From DASXKD01 sp963762735 (GTDB lineage: Bacteria > Actinomycetota > Actinomycetes > Streptosporangiales > Streptosporangiaceae), in contig CAVXMG010000025.1 of NCBI GenBank assembly GCA_963762735.1, positions 372,001 through 436,000 on the forward strand: a DNA stretch of 64,000 bases, read 5' to 3'. Positions 45,202-53,734 of the stretch are shown here, piece by piece. The position numbers and the translations under genes are program-made. How positions within the stretch are numbered: the stretch's first letter is position 1; each line of letters opens with the position of its first letter. Under the pieces are notes generated by a model. That model was given only the letters and a program-made list of their open reading frames with translations. It did not search any database and had not been told where the DNA came from.

Positions 45202-46208
45202 GTGATCAGCCGGGCGAGGCGAGGGCCGGCCGTCATGCTGACGTTCATCATCCGGCGCCTGCTGTGGTCCGTGCTGGTCATGTTCGTGATCACGGTGGTC
45301 GTGTTCATCATCTTCTTCAAGACGCCGGGCGTCGACCCGGCCCGCGCCCTCGCGGGCCGCAGCCCGAACCCGCAGACCCTGGCGGAGATCCGGGCACAGC
45401 TCGGGCTCGGCCGGCCGTTCCCGATCGAGTACGGCCTCATGATGAAGAAGATCTTCATCACCCGGGATCTGGTGTCCTACTCCAACCAGGGCGTGCGGGT
45501 GGTCCAGGAGGTCTTCGCGGCCACCCCCGCGACCCTGTCGCTCGTCTTCGGCGCCGCGGTGCTCTGGGTGGTGATGGCGATCGCGGTAGGGATCGCCGCT
45601 GCGCTGCTGCGGGGCACGGTCTTCGATCCGCTGCTGATGGTCGTCGCCCTCGTCGGCGTCTCCGCGCCGGTCTTCTGGGTGGGCCAGATCGCCAACTTGC
45701 TCTCTCAGGGGACCCTGCACGAGCACGTTCCTGTTCAGCTGGGTGCCGCCGCTCGGCTACACGCCATTCACTCCAGAGCCCGGAGTTGTGGTTCAAGGGG
45801 CTGGTGATCCCGTGGATCACGCTGTCGATCCTGTACATCGGCTTCTACGGGCGCGTGCTGCGCGCCAATCTTCTTGAGGTGCAGAACGAGGACTACGTCC
45901 GGACCGCCCGCGCGAAGGGAATCAGCGAACGGCGGGTGCTGCTACGGCACACGCTGCGGACATCGATGATCACGTTCGTGAGTCTGTTCGGGCTCGACTT
46001 CGCCGTCCTGGTGGCCGGGGGCGCTCTGCTCACCGAAGTGGTGTTCGGCATCCACGGGGTCGGCTACCTCACGTGGCAGGCCCTGGAGAACCTCGACCTG
46101 CCGACAATCATGGCGACCACGATCTACGGCGCGTTCTTCATCGTGCTGATCAACGCCCTCGTGGACATCGCCTATGCCTGGCTCGACCCGAGGATCCGGC
46201 CCACATGA
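45202..46208 (+). pseudogene. Peptide ABC permease (DppB type), frameshifted near 45730-45780
   Basis: GTG 45202 has GGAGGG upstream; ATG 45235 (MLTFIIRRLLWSVLVMFVIT) is the more typical DppB start. The first half runs to ALVGVSAPVFWVGQIANLL. A broken stretch at about 45720-45780 should read as the loop before SPELWFKGLVIPWITLSIL. The second half has the EAA-like loop TARAKGISERRVLLRHTLRT and ends VDIAYAWLDPRIRPT at 46208, overlapping the next start (ATGA). It should pair with the DppC-type permease. Confidence 0.8.
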
Positions 46209-47218
46209 CGGCCGAGCCGCTGCTCGAGGTGCGTGACCTCAAGGTCTCCTTCCGCACCGACGACGGGATCGTCAAGGCGGTCGACGGCGTGTCACTATCC
46301 CTGTCGGAGGGCGAGACGCTGGGCATCGTGGGCGAATCCGGGTCCGGCAAGAGCGTGACCATGATGTCGGTGATGCGGCTGATCAACGACCCGAACGCGC
46401 GCTTCGAGGGCGAGGTGCTCTACAAGGGCCGCGACCTGATGAAGCTCGCCCAGGACCAGATCCGCGGGATCCGGGGCGCGGGAATCGCCATGATCTTCCA
46501 GGACCCGATGACCTCGCTCAACCCCGTCTACCGGGTGGGCTGGCAGATCGAGGAGCAGGTCCGGGAGCACGAGAAGATCTCCAAGCAGGCTGCCCATGCC
46601 CGCGCCGTCGAACTGCTGACCGCGGTCGGCATCCCGCAGGCCGGCGACCGCGTCAACGACTACCCGCACCAGTTCTCCGGCGGCATGCGGCAGCGGGTGA
46701 TGATCGCGATGGCGCTGTCCTGCAGCCCGGACATCCTGATCGCGGACGAGCCGACCACCGCCCTGGACGTGACGATCCAGGCGCAGATCCTCGGCCTGAT
46801 CAGGAAGCTCAAGGATGAGTTCGGCACCGCCGTCGTGCTGATCACGCACGACCTGGGGGTGGTGGCCGACCTCGCCGACCGGATCGCGGTGATGTACGCG
46901 GGCCGGATCATCGAGAAAGGCACCCGCAGGGACATCTTCTACGACCCGCAGCATCCCTACACCTGGGGCCTGCTCGGGTCGATCGCCCGGCTGGACCGGC
47001 CCAAGCCCAGGCGGCTCGCGGCCATTCCCGGCCTGCCGCCCTCGCTGCTCCGCCTGCCCGAGGGGTGCGCGTTCGGTCCCCGCTGCGGGCACCGCTTCGC
47101 GCTCTGCGACCAGCGCCCGGACCTGCTGGACAAGGTCGGCGACGGGCACCTCGACGCCTGCCATCTCGACACCGGCAGAAGCGGGAACTGCGGGAGACCA
47201 CCATCCATCCGGAGCTGA
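46205..47218 (+). CDS. Peptide ABC importer ATPase (DppD type)
   Basis: ATG 46205 overlaps the permease stop. Walker A is GESGSGKSVT, the Q-loop IFQDPMTSLNP, the signature FSGGMRQRVMIAMAL, Walker B ILIADEPTTALD, and the H-loop VLITHDLGVVADL. The oligo_HPY tail GCAFGPRCGHRFALC is present. In the sequence as given the frame stops at 47218. However, the neighbouring frame reads QKRELRETTIHPELIEEAT and stops at 47235, which would overlap the next GTG start, so a further indel near 47170 is likely. Confidence 0.9.
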   Translation: MTAEPLLEVRDLKVSFRTDDGIVKAVDGVSLSLSEGETLGIVGESGSGKSVTMMSVMRLINDPNARFEGEVLYKGRDLMKLAQDQIRGIRGAGIAMIFQDPMTSLNPVYRVGWQIEEQVREHEKISKQAAHARAVELLTAVGIPQAGDRVNDYPHQFSGGMRQRVMIAMALSCSPDILIADEPTTALDVTIQAQILGLIRKLKDEFGTAVVLITHDLGVVADLADRIAVMYAGRIIEKGTRRDIFYDPQHPYTWGLLGSIARLDRPKPRRLAAIPGLPPSLLRLPEGCAFGPRCGHRFALCDQRPDLLDKVGDGHLDACHLDTGRSGNCGRPPSIRS

Positions 47219-47231
47219 TCGAGGAGGCTAC

Positions 47232-48366
47232 GTGACGGCAGGCTCCGCGGCTTCGCCGGATTCCGCGGCCGCCCTGGGCCCGGTGGCCGGGACAGGTTCC
47301 GTGGCGGCCCCGGATCCTGCCGCGGGTGCCGCCGGCCCGGCCCCCGGGAACGGTGAGGTGCTGCTGCGGGCCGAGCACGTCAAGAAGTACTTCCCGGTCC
47401 GCAAGGGGATCCTGCTCCAGCGCGAGATAGCCCGGGTGCACGCGGTGGACGACGTCAGCTTCGAACTCCGCGCCGGGGAGACGCTCGGGCCTGGTCGGGG
47501 AGTCGGGGTGCGGCAAGTCCACCCTGGCCCGGTGCATCGCCCGGCTGTTCCCGCTGAGCGGCGGCTCTATCGTGTTCGAGGGCCGCGACATCTCCAGGCT
47601 GTCCCGGCGCCAGCTCCGGCCGGTGCGCCGTGACCTGCAGATGGTGTTCCAGGACCCGTACGCCTCGCTCAACCCGCGCAAGCGCGTCGGCACGGTCATC
47701 GCCGACCCGCTGCGGATCCACCGCTGGGGCAGCCGGGAGCAGATCAAGCGGCGGGTGGGCGAACTGCTCGAACTCGTGGGCCTGTCACCGGAGCACGTGA
47801 ACCGCTACCCGCACGAGTTCTCCGGCGGCCAGCGGCAGCGGATCGGCGTTGCCCGGGCCCTGGCCCTGCACCCGAGGCTCGTCATCGCGGACGAGCCGGT
47901 GTCGGCCCTGGACGTCTCGATCCGCGCGCAAGTGATCAACCTGCTCGACGACCTGCAGGACGAGCTGAACCTGACCTACATCTTCATCGCCCACGACCTC
48001 GGCGTGGTGCGGCACGTGTCCGACCGGATCGCGGTGATGTACCTCGGCAAGATCGTGGAGATCTCACCGGCCGAGGATCTGTACAAGCGCCCGATCCACC
48101 CCTATACCGAGGCGCTGCTGTCCGCGGTGCCGATCCCGGACCCCGACCTGTCCGAGCAGCGCACGCAGATCGTGCTCGAAGGCGACGTGCCCAGCCCCAT
48201 CTCGCCGCCGACCGGGTGCCGCTTCCACACCCGCTGCCGGTACGCGACACAGATCTGCACCGACCAGGAGCCGCCGCTGGTGGCACACGGGAACGACGGT
48301 CACATGGCGGCCTGCCACCACCCGCTGAACGCCGACCGGGCCGCTACGGCAGATCCGCGCCCATAG
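47232..48366 (+). CDS. Peptide ABC importer ATPase (DppF type), one frameshift in Walker A
   Basis: GTG 47232 starts a long Ala/Pro/Gly-rich N-tail (about 38 residues) before VLLRAEHVKKYFPVRKG. The frame breaks at about 47488-47492: removing one G restores GETLGLVGESGCGKSTLARC, so Walker A straddles the indel. The rest is intact: MVFQDPYASLNPRKRVG, the signature FSGGQRQRIGVARAL, VIADEPVSALD, IFIAHDLGVVRHV, and the tail GCRFHTRCRYATQIC. The 3' end overlaps the convergent DsbA-family gene by 23 bases. It completes the second Dpp-like system. Confidence 0.88.
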
Positions 48367-49004
48367 CGGCGGTCTCCGCCCAGGTGCGCTCCAGCGCCTG
48401 CGCGAGCACCTCGGGTGGCTGTGCGCCGGAGACGGCGTACCGGCGGTCGAAGACGAAGAACGGGACGCCGGTCACGCCCAGGGACCGGGCCATCGCCTCG
48501 TCGGCGTCGACGTCGCGCGTCGTACTCGTCACCGGCCAGCACGGCCAGTGCCTCATCACGGTCGAGGCCCGCGTCCGCCGCCAGGTCCGCGAGCGAGGCA
48601 TGGTCGAAGATCGAGGCCTGCTCGGTGAAATAGGCGCGGTGCAGGCCCTCGGCCAGCTCGGCCTGCCTGCCGCGCGCCCTGGCAAGCTGCAGCAGCCGGT
48701 GCGCGTCCCGCGTGCTGCCGCTGCGCAGGCCGTCCATGTGAAAGGTCAGCCCGCGCTGGGCGGCGCGCTGCTCCATCTGCCGCTGCGCGTCGTGCGCCTG
48801 CGCCGCGCTCATCCCGTACTTGCTGGCCAGCAGCTCCACCGTGGGCGTGGTCACCCCCGGCGGTGCCGCGGGGTCCAGCTCGAAGGACCGGTAGGTGACG
48901 TCCACCTCGCCGCGGTGGGCGAACCCCTCCAGCGCCAGTTCGAGATGCCGCTTGCCCAGGTAGCACCAGGGGCACACCACGTCGGACCAGATCTCCACCT
49001 GCAT
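48344..49004 (-). CDS. DsbA-family (FrnE-like) thiol oxidoreductase, one frameshift
   Basis: ATG 49004 begins MQVEIWSDVVCPWCYLGKRH, and the redox motif is CPWC at residues 11-14. The FrnE-like helical insert includes STRDAHRLLQLARARG and AYFTEQASIFDH. Near 48515 the frame changes, and the C-terminal part DEAMARSLGVTGVPFFVFDR (cis-proline VTGVP) with YAVSGAQPPEVLAQALE ends at TAG 48344. There is no signal peptide, so it acts in the cytoplasm. FrnE-type proteins are dithiol oxidoreductases or isomerases linked to stress or polyketide pathways; the substrate is unknown. Confidence 0.85.
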
Positions 49005-49056
49005 GGCCGGGTCAACAAGCCGCGCGCCCGATCCCTTCCCCGGCGATACTGGTCGG

Positions 49057-49821
49057 ATGCAGCCACCCGAGCCTGGTTCCCTGGCCGAGTACTTCGACCA
49101 CTGGTACGCGGACATGACCGTCTCGCCGGTCAAGGACGAGATCCAGCAGCGCCACCTGGGCCTGCCGGCATACCTGCTGTCCAACAGCCTGCTCGGCTGG
49201 GAGGGGATCGCCGAGGTCGTCACGGCGCTGCGGCTGTCCGGCGGCGCCACCCTGGTGGACCTGGCCTGCGGCCGTGGCGGCTACGGGCTGGAGATCGCCG
49301 GCCGCACCGGCGCCCGGCTGGTCGGGGTCGACTTCTCCGCCGAGGCGGTGCGCCAGGCCACCGAGCATGCCCGGCGGCTGGGCACCGCGGCGGAGTTCCG
49401 CGTCGGCGACCTGGCCTCGACCGGGCTGCAGGCGGGTGCGGCCAACGGCGTGCTGTGCGTGGACGCGATCCAGTTCGCCCCGCAGCCCGAGGCCGCTTAC
49501 CAGGAGATGCGGCGGATCCTGGCGCCTGGCGGGCGCGCCGTGCTCACCTGCTGGGAGCCGCGCGACCCCGGCGACGAGCGCCTGCCCGCCCGGCTGCGGC
49601 ACGTCGACCTGGCCGCCGGGCTGACCGCCGCGGGGTTCGGCGATGTCGAGGTCCGCGACCGCCCGCTCTGGCAGGCCACGGAGCGCGCGATGTGGGCGGA
49701 AGCCGTGGCACTGGATCCCGGTGACGACCCGGCGCTGATCTCGTTCCGCAACGAGGGCCTGCGCTCCCCCACGGTCATCGAACTGACCCGCCGGGTCATG
49801 GCCACCGCGACCGCGCCGTAG
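49057..49821 (+). CDS. Class I SAM-dependent methyltransferase
   Basis: ATG 49057 (MQPPEPGSLAEYFDHWYADM) gives 254 residues. The SAM motifs are ATLVDLACGRGGYGLEIA (motif I), LVGVDFSAEAVRQA (ribose-binding acidic residue), FRVGDLAST and GVLCVDAIQFAPQPEAAY (motif IV/V area). The AYQEMRRILAPGGRAVLTCW strand is typical of UbiE/COQ5-like methyltransferases of small molecules. The substrate is unknown. It is divergent from the DsbA-family gene with 52 bases between starts, so they may share a control region. Confidence 0.88.
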   Translation: MQPPEPGSLAEYFDHWYADMTVSPVKDEIQQRHLGLPAYLLSNSLLGWEGIAEVVTALRLSGGATLVDLACGRGGYGLEIAGRTGARLVGVDFSAEAVRQATEHARRLGTAAEFRVGDLASTGLQAGAANGVLCVDAIQFAPQPEAAYQEMRRILAPGGRAVLTCWEPRDPGDERLPARLRHVDLAAGLTAAGFGDVEVRDRPLWQATERAMWAEAVALDPGDDPALISFRNEGLRSPTVIELTRRVMATATAP

Positions 49822-49841
49822 GCCGGCCGTACAGTCTGGCT

Positions 49842-50600
49842 ATGGCCGATGAGGGATCCGCGCCCGGGCCTGGCGGCGAGCTGGTGCCCAGGGATGAGCG
49901 CGAGCTTGCGTCCCGCGATGAGCCGTTGCCGGGCGGCGCCGGGCTGCGCGCGTCGCATGACGACCGGGACCGGGCGGTCGAGGTGCTGCGGGTTGCCGCG
50001 GGCGATGGCAGGATCACCGCGGAGGAGCTAGACGAGCGGGTGGGCGCGGCCCTGACGGCCCGCACCTACAGTGAGCTTGCGGCGCTGATCTCCGACCTGC
50101 CCGCCACCCCTGGCTCGCTGCCGCTCGTGCCGGGATCGCCGCCCGGCACAGCGCCGGGCGCGCGGCCCAAGGATCTGGTGCGCATCGAATGCGACACCAG
50201 CACGGCGCGCCGTGACGGCGCCTGGCTGGTGCCGCGGCGCCTGGAGGTGCGGCTGACCCTAGGCAGCGTCACGCTGGATTTCACCGAGGCGGTGGTGTCC
50301 TGGCCGTCGCTGGAGATCGACGTCGATATCCAGACCGGGAGCCTGATCCTGGTGATCGCGCCGGGCATCCTGGTCAGCACCGATGACTTGGCGCTCAGTA
50401 CCAGCAGCGTGAAGGTGGATGCGCCGTGGGGCCCAGAGGTGCCGGTCAGGTTCCGCATTGACGTGTCGGGCCGGGCCAGCACAGGCACGATAACGGCGCG
50501 GCCACCGCGTCCCCTGCGACGGCCGCGCCGTAAGTTCTGGCACTGGCTGCTACGACGGCGGCCCGAGCAGCGCGCACTCGCCCGGCCGCCACTGACCTAG
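49842..50600 (+). CDS. DUF1707 (SHOCT-like) domain protein
   Basis: The 252-residue protein has an acidic N-tail. The DUF1707 helical domain follows at about residues 37-87: LRASHDDRDRAVEVLRVAAG, then GRITAEELDERVGAALTART. A C-terminal beta-rich region (RLEVRLTLGSVTLDFTEAVV) is like the cell-wall-active antibiotic response fold often seen after DUF1707. The tail is very basic (RPPRPLRRPRRKFWHW). The domain is common in actinobacteria with no settled role. It follows the methyltransferase by 20 bases and may be co-transcribed. Confidence 0.88.
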   Translation: MADEGSAPGPGGELVPRDERELASRDEPLPGGAGLRASHDDRDRAVEVLRVAAGDGRITAEELDERVGAALTARTYSELAALISDLPATPGSLPLVPGSPPGTAPGARPKDLVRIECDTSTARRDGAWLVPRRLEVRLTLGSVTLDFTEAVVSWPSLEIDVDIQTGSLILVIAPGILVSTDDLALSTSSVKVDAPWGPEVPVRFRIDVSGRASTGTITARPPRPLRRPRRKFWHWLLRRRPEQRALARPPLT

Positions 50601-50670
50601 GGTCGAGGCCATCCTCCCCGCCCGGCACACGATGATCAAGGGCAGCGCCAGGTCTTTCAGATCGAAGGGG

Positions 50671-51813
50671 TCAGCGAACGATGACCAGGTCGATGGGGTC
50701 GAGGCCGACCCTGATCGCCCGGCCGGCCCGGAGGGTGGCGATCCGGATGGGGGTCACGGTGTGTCCCTGAACCCTGCCGTTGCCGAAGTTGGCCACGTAG
50801 GCCATTGTCCCGTTCGGGGTGATCGCGATTGCGACAGGGTTGAGGCCCACGCGGATGGGCTGTCCGGCCGTGTTGGTGGCGGTCTGGACCGGGGTCACCG
50901 TGTGCCCGCCGAAATTGGCGACGAGGACGGTCTTGCCGTCCGGGGTGATCGCCATGGCGCCCGGCGCGCCGACGGGGATGGGCTGTCCGGCCGTGTTGGT
51001 GGCGGTCTGGATCGGGGTCACCGTGTTCGAGCCGAGGCTGGCCACGTAGACGGTCTTCCCGTTGGGCGTGATCACGAGAGTCTCAGGATCGCTCCTGACG
51101 CTGATCGGCGGGCCGGCCGTGCCGCTAGCGGTGCTGATCGGGGTTACGGTGCCCGAGCCGGAGTTGGCGACGTAGGCGGTCTTCCCGTTGGGTGTGATGG
51201 CGATGGCAAAGGGATTGCTCCCCACCCTGATCGCCTTGCCAACTGTGTTGGAGGCGGTCCGGACCGGGATCACCGTGCCGCCGAGGTAGTTGAGGAGATA
51301 GAGGGTCCTCCCGTCCGGCGTGATCGCGAGGGATTGAGAGCCGAACGGGTCAGCCCCGGTCCTGATCGTCTTCCCTGGCGTGTTCGTGGCGACCCGGATG
51401 GGGGTCATGCCGCCGAGGGCGCCGACGAGGTAGAGGGTCTTTCCGTCGGGGCTGACCAGCGGGTCACCGGCTTCCCTCACCTTGATCGCCCGGCCGGCCT
51501 TGTTGGTGGCGGTCCGGATCGGGGTCACCGTCTGCGGGCCGGCGCTGACGACGTAGACGGTCCTGCCGTCCGGCGTGGCTGTGATGGCGTTGGCACCGTG
51601 GGTGTTGATCGCCCGGCTGGGCCGGTTGGTGGCGACCCGGATCGGCGTCACCGTGCCGGAGCCCTGGTTGGCGACGTAGACGGTCACCGGCGGGGCGGCG
51701 GTGCCGGCCACGCCGGCGGCGCTAGCCGGGGCGGTGGCTCCGGTCAATCCCAGCATGGCCAGTGCCGCCCCCGGCGCCGTGAGGTGCAGAACGCGCGTAA
51801 TGGCTGGGCGCAT
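50671..51813 (-). CDS. Secreted YVTN/YncE-like beta-propeller protein
   Basis: GGGAG precedes ATG 51813. The 380-residue product has a signal peptide ending near ATAPASAA. It is then built from blades of about 43 residues containing I-TPDG-KT-VYVAN and G-S-x-TVTPI-TATN-x-AG-x-PI, eight or so copies (YVTN family). Some DNA repeats are nearly exact (for example GGGCTGTCCGGCCGTGTTGG twice at about 50859 and 50979), so the array may recombine. Such propellers bind proteins or surface polymers; the ligand is unknown. It is divergent from the DrrA gene at 52030. Confidence 0.88.
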   Translation of the reverse strand: MRPAITRVLHLTAPGAALAMLGLTGATAPASAAGVAGTAAPPVTVYVANQGSGTVTPIRVATNRPSRAINTHGANAITATPDGRTVYVVSAGPQTVTPIRTATNKAGRAIKVREAGDPLVSPDGKTLYLVGALGGMTPIRVATNTPGKTIRTGADPFGSQSLAITPDGRTLYLLNYLGGTVIPVRTASNTVGKAIRVGSNPFAIAITPNGKTAYVANSGSGTVTPISTASGTAGPPISVRSDPETLVITPNGKTVYVASLGSNTVTPIQTATNTAGQPIPVGAPGAMAITPDGKTVLVANFGGHTVTPVQTATNTAGQPIRVGLNPVAIAITPNGTMAYVANFGNGRVQGHTVTPIRIATLRAGRAIRVGLDPIDLVIVR

Positions 51814-51977
51814 CGCAGATCTCCCTTATTGCTCGCTCCCGCATGCCGCACAACGCGCGGCCGCCCCGGTCAGTAGACGCCGGACAATGCCCGCCGGGTT
51901 ACGCAGCCCAGCAGCTATCGCGGCTTCAGGCCGAGCATGTTCCGGCCGCCAACGAGGTAGGACGCCGTGTCAGTGGT

Positions 51978-52010
51978 CGTGTCAGGGCCGTGTCAGGGCC
52001 GTGTCAGGGC
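51978..52010. repeat. Three 11-base direct repeats in front of drrA
   Basis: The unit CGTGTCAGGGC occurs three times without interruption, with a degenerate fourth copy (CGTGTCAGTGG) just before. The last unit ends 20 bases before the DrrA ATG. SARP-family activators bind heptamers spaced 11 bases apart just upstream of the -10 region, and a SARP gene lies beyond drrAB. A GATAGT at 52018-52023 could be the -10, placing transcription start at or very near the ATG. Confidence 0.65.
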
Positions 52011-52029
52011 CGGTGCCGATAGTGGTCGC

Positions 52030-52974
52030 ATGAGAAGTTCAGCGATTGCAGTCTCAGGGCTGCGCAAGGCATACGGGGACAAGACCGTGCTCGATGGCAT
52101 CGATCTAGATGTTCCTGCGGGCACGGTCTTCTCCCTGCTCGGCCCGAATGGGGCGGGTAAGACGACGACGGTGAACGTGCTGACCACGTTGATGAAGGCC
52201 GACGGTGGGACGGTACGGGTTGCCGGGCATGATGTTGCGACCGAGACCAAGGCGGTGCGCGCGGTAATCGGGGTCACCGGTCAGTTCGCGGCGGTGGACG
52301 ATCTGCTGACGGGGCAGGAGAACCTGCAGTTGATGGCGGATCTGCACCATCTGCGGGCCGGCGAGGGCAAGCGGGTGGTCACCTCACTGCTGGAACGGTT
52401 CGATCTGGCGGAGTCGGCGCAGAAGATGGCGGCGACCTATTCCGGCGGTATGCGCCGGAAGCTGGACCTGGCGATGACGCTGGTCACCAGGCCGCAGATC
52501 ATTTTCCTGGACGAGCCGACGACGGGACTGGATCCGCGCAGCCGCCGCACGATGTGGAACATCGTCCGCGAGTTGGTGGCCGACGGCGTGACCGTTTTCC
52601 TCACTACCCAGAATCTCGAAGAAGCCGATCAGCTCGCCGACCGGATCGCGGTGCTCGACCAGGGCCACTTGGTTGCCCAGGGCACTCCCGGCGAACTCAA
52701 GCGCCAGGTCCCCGGCAGCCACGTCCGGCTCCGGTTTTCCGACGTCGTGGTACTGGACGCGGCGGCGCGGGTCCTGAACGGCTCGACGCGGGACGACGAG
52801 GACCTGACCCTGCGGGTTCCCAGCGATGGCAGGGCGAAATCGTTGCGGGCTCTGCTGGATCGGCTCGATGAGCATTCGATCGACGTTGAGGAATTCTCCG
52901 TGCACACACCGGACCTCGATGACGTTTTCCTTGCCCTGACCAGTCACGCGAGCACGGAGGCCAGCACACAATGA
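52030..52974 (+). CDS. DrrA-like daunorubicin-type exporter ATP-binding protein
   Basis: ATG 52030 has no ribosome site and may be leaderless. The 314-residue ATPase has Walker A GPNGAGKTTT, the Q-loop GVTGQFAAVDDLLTG (a DrrA hallmark), the signature YSGGMRRKLDLAM, Walker B IIFLDEPTTGLD, and the H-loop VFLTTQNLEEADQL. The C-terminal DrrA extension ends FSVHTPDLDDVFLALTSH. It should pair with the DrrB-like permease, whose start overlaps its stop (ATGA), to export a drug or metabolite. Confidence 0.94.
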   Translation: MRSSAIAVSGLRKAYGDKTVLDGIDLDVPAGTVFSLLGPNGAGKTTTVNVLTTLMKADGGTVRVAGHDVATETKAVRAVIGVTGQFAAVDDLLTGQENLQLMADLHHLRAGEGKRVVTSLLERFDLAESAQKMAATYSGGMRRKLDLAMTLVTRPQIIFLDEPTTGLDPRSRRTMWNIVRELVADGVTVFLTTQNLEEADQLADRIAVLDQGHLVAQGTPGELKRQVPGSHVRLRFSDVVVLDAAARVLNGSTRDDEDLTLRVPSDGRAKSLRALLDRLDEHSIDVEEFSVHTPDLDDVFLALTSHASTEASTQ

Positions 52975-53734
52975 GCACCATTTCAGCACCGCTGACCGAT
53001 TCGCGGATCATGCTGCGCCGCAACCTCAAGCACATCCGCCGGAATCCGATCACGATATTCAACGCGGCCTTGATGCCGGTCGTGCTCATGTTGCTACTCG
53101 TATACGTGTTCGGCAACGCATTCAATGTCGGCGAGCACTACGTCGAATACGCAACACCAGGCCTGATCCTGCTGGCCATCACCTACGGGTTGTCGGCCAC
53201 TGCGGTATCCGTGAACTCCGACATGACGAAGGGCATCATCAACCGTTTCAAGGTCATGAATGTCTCCCGCGGCGCCGTCCTGAATGGTCACGTCGCGGCC
53301 ACCATGCTGAGCAGCTCGGTATCCATTGCGGTCATCATCGGAATGGCCTTCGCACTGGGGTTCAGGTCGCCTGCGACCCTCCTCGACTGGCTCGGCGCGA
53401 TCGGTATCATCGCGGCGACAGCTTTCGCGGCCGCCTGGCTCACGGTCGCGCTTGGAATGGCTGCGAAAACTCCGGAATCCGCAGCCCTCACCGTCGTGCC
53501 GCTGCTCCTGCTGCCATTCGTGAGCAGCGCGATCGTGCCGGCCGCCAAGATGGGAGCCAGGGTGTCCGGCAATTTGCGCAGTATCAGCCCTTCACGCCGA
53601 TTATCGAATCGTTGCGTGGATTGCTCGCCGGCACCCCGTCGGGCGGCTACGCGGCCGCCGCTCTCGCCTGGTGCGCCGGGATCGCCCTCGTCGGGTACCT
53701 GTGGTCGCGTGCCACGTTCAGCAAGCGAGCGTAG
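52971..53734 (+). CDS. DrrB-like ABC-2 exporter permease (one frameshift)
   Basis: ATG 52971 overlaps the DrrA stop. The N-terminus MSTISAPLTDSRIMLRRNLK and LKHIRRNPITIFNAALMPVV are typical DrrB. Six spans follow, including PGLILLAITYGLSATAVSVN and MTKGIINRFKVMNVSR. After AAKMGA the frame shifts near 53560, and the expected end appears in another frame: QFAQYQPFTPIIESLRGLLA, then WCAGIALVGYLWSRATFSKR, with TAG at 53732-53734. In the unshifted frame the reading continues falsely for several hundred residues antisense to the regulator gene. Its 3' end overlaps the convergent regulator by 17 bases. Confidence 0.88.
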
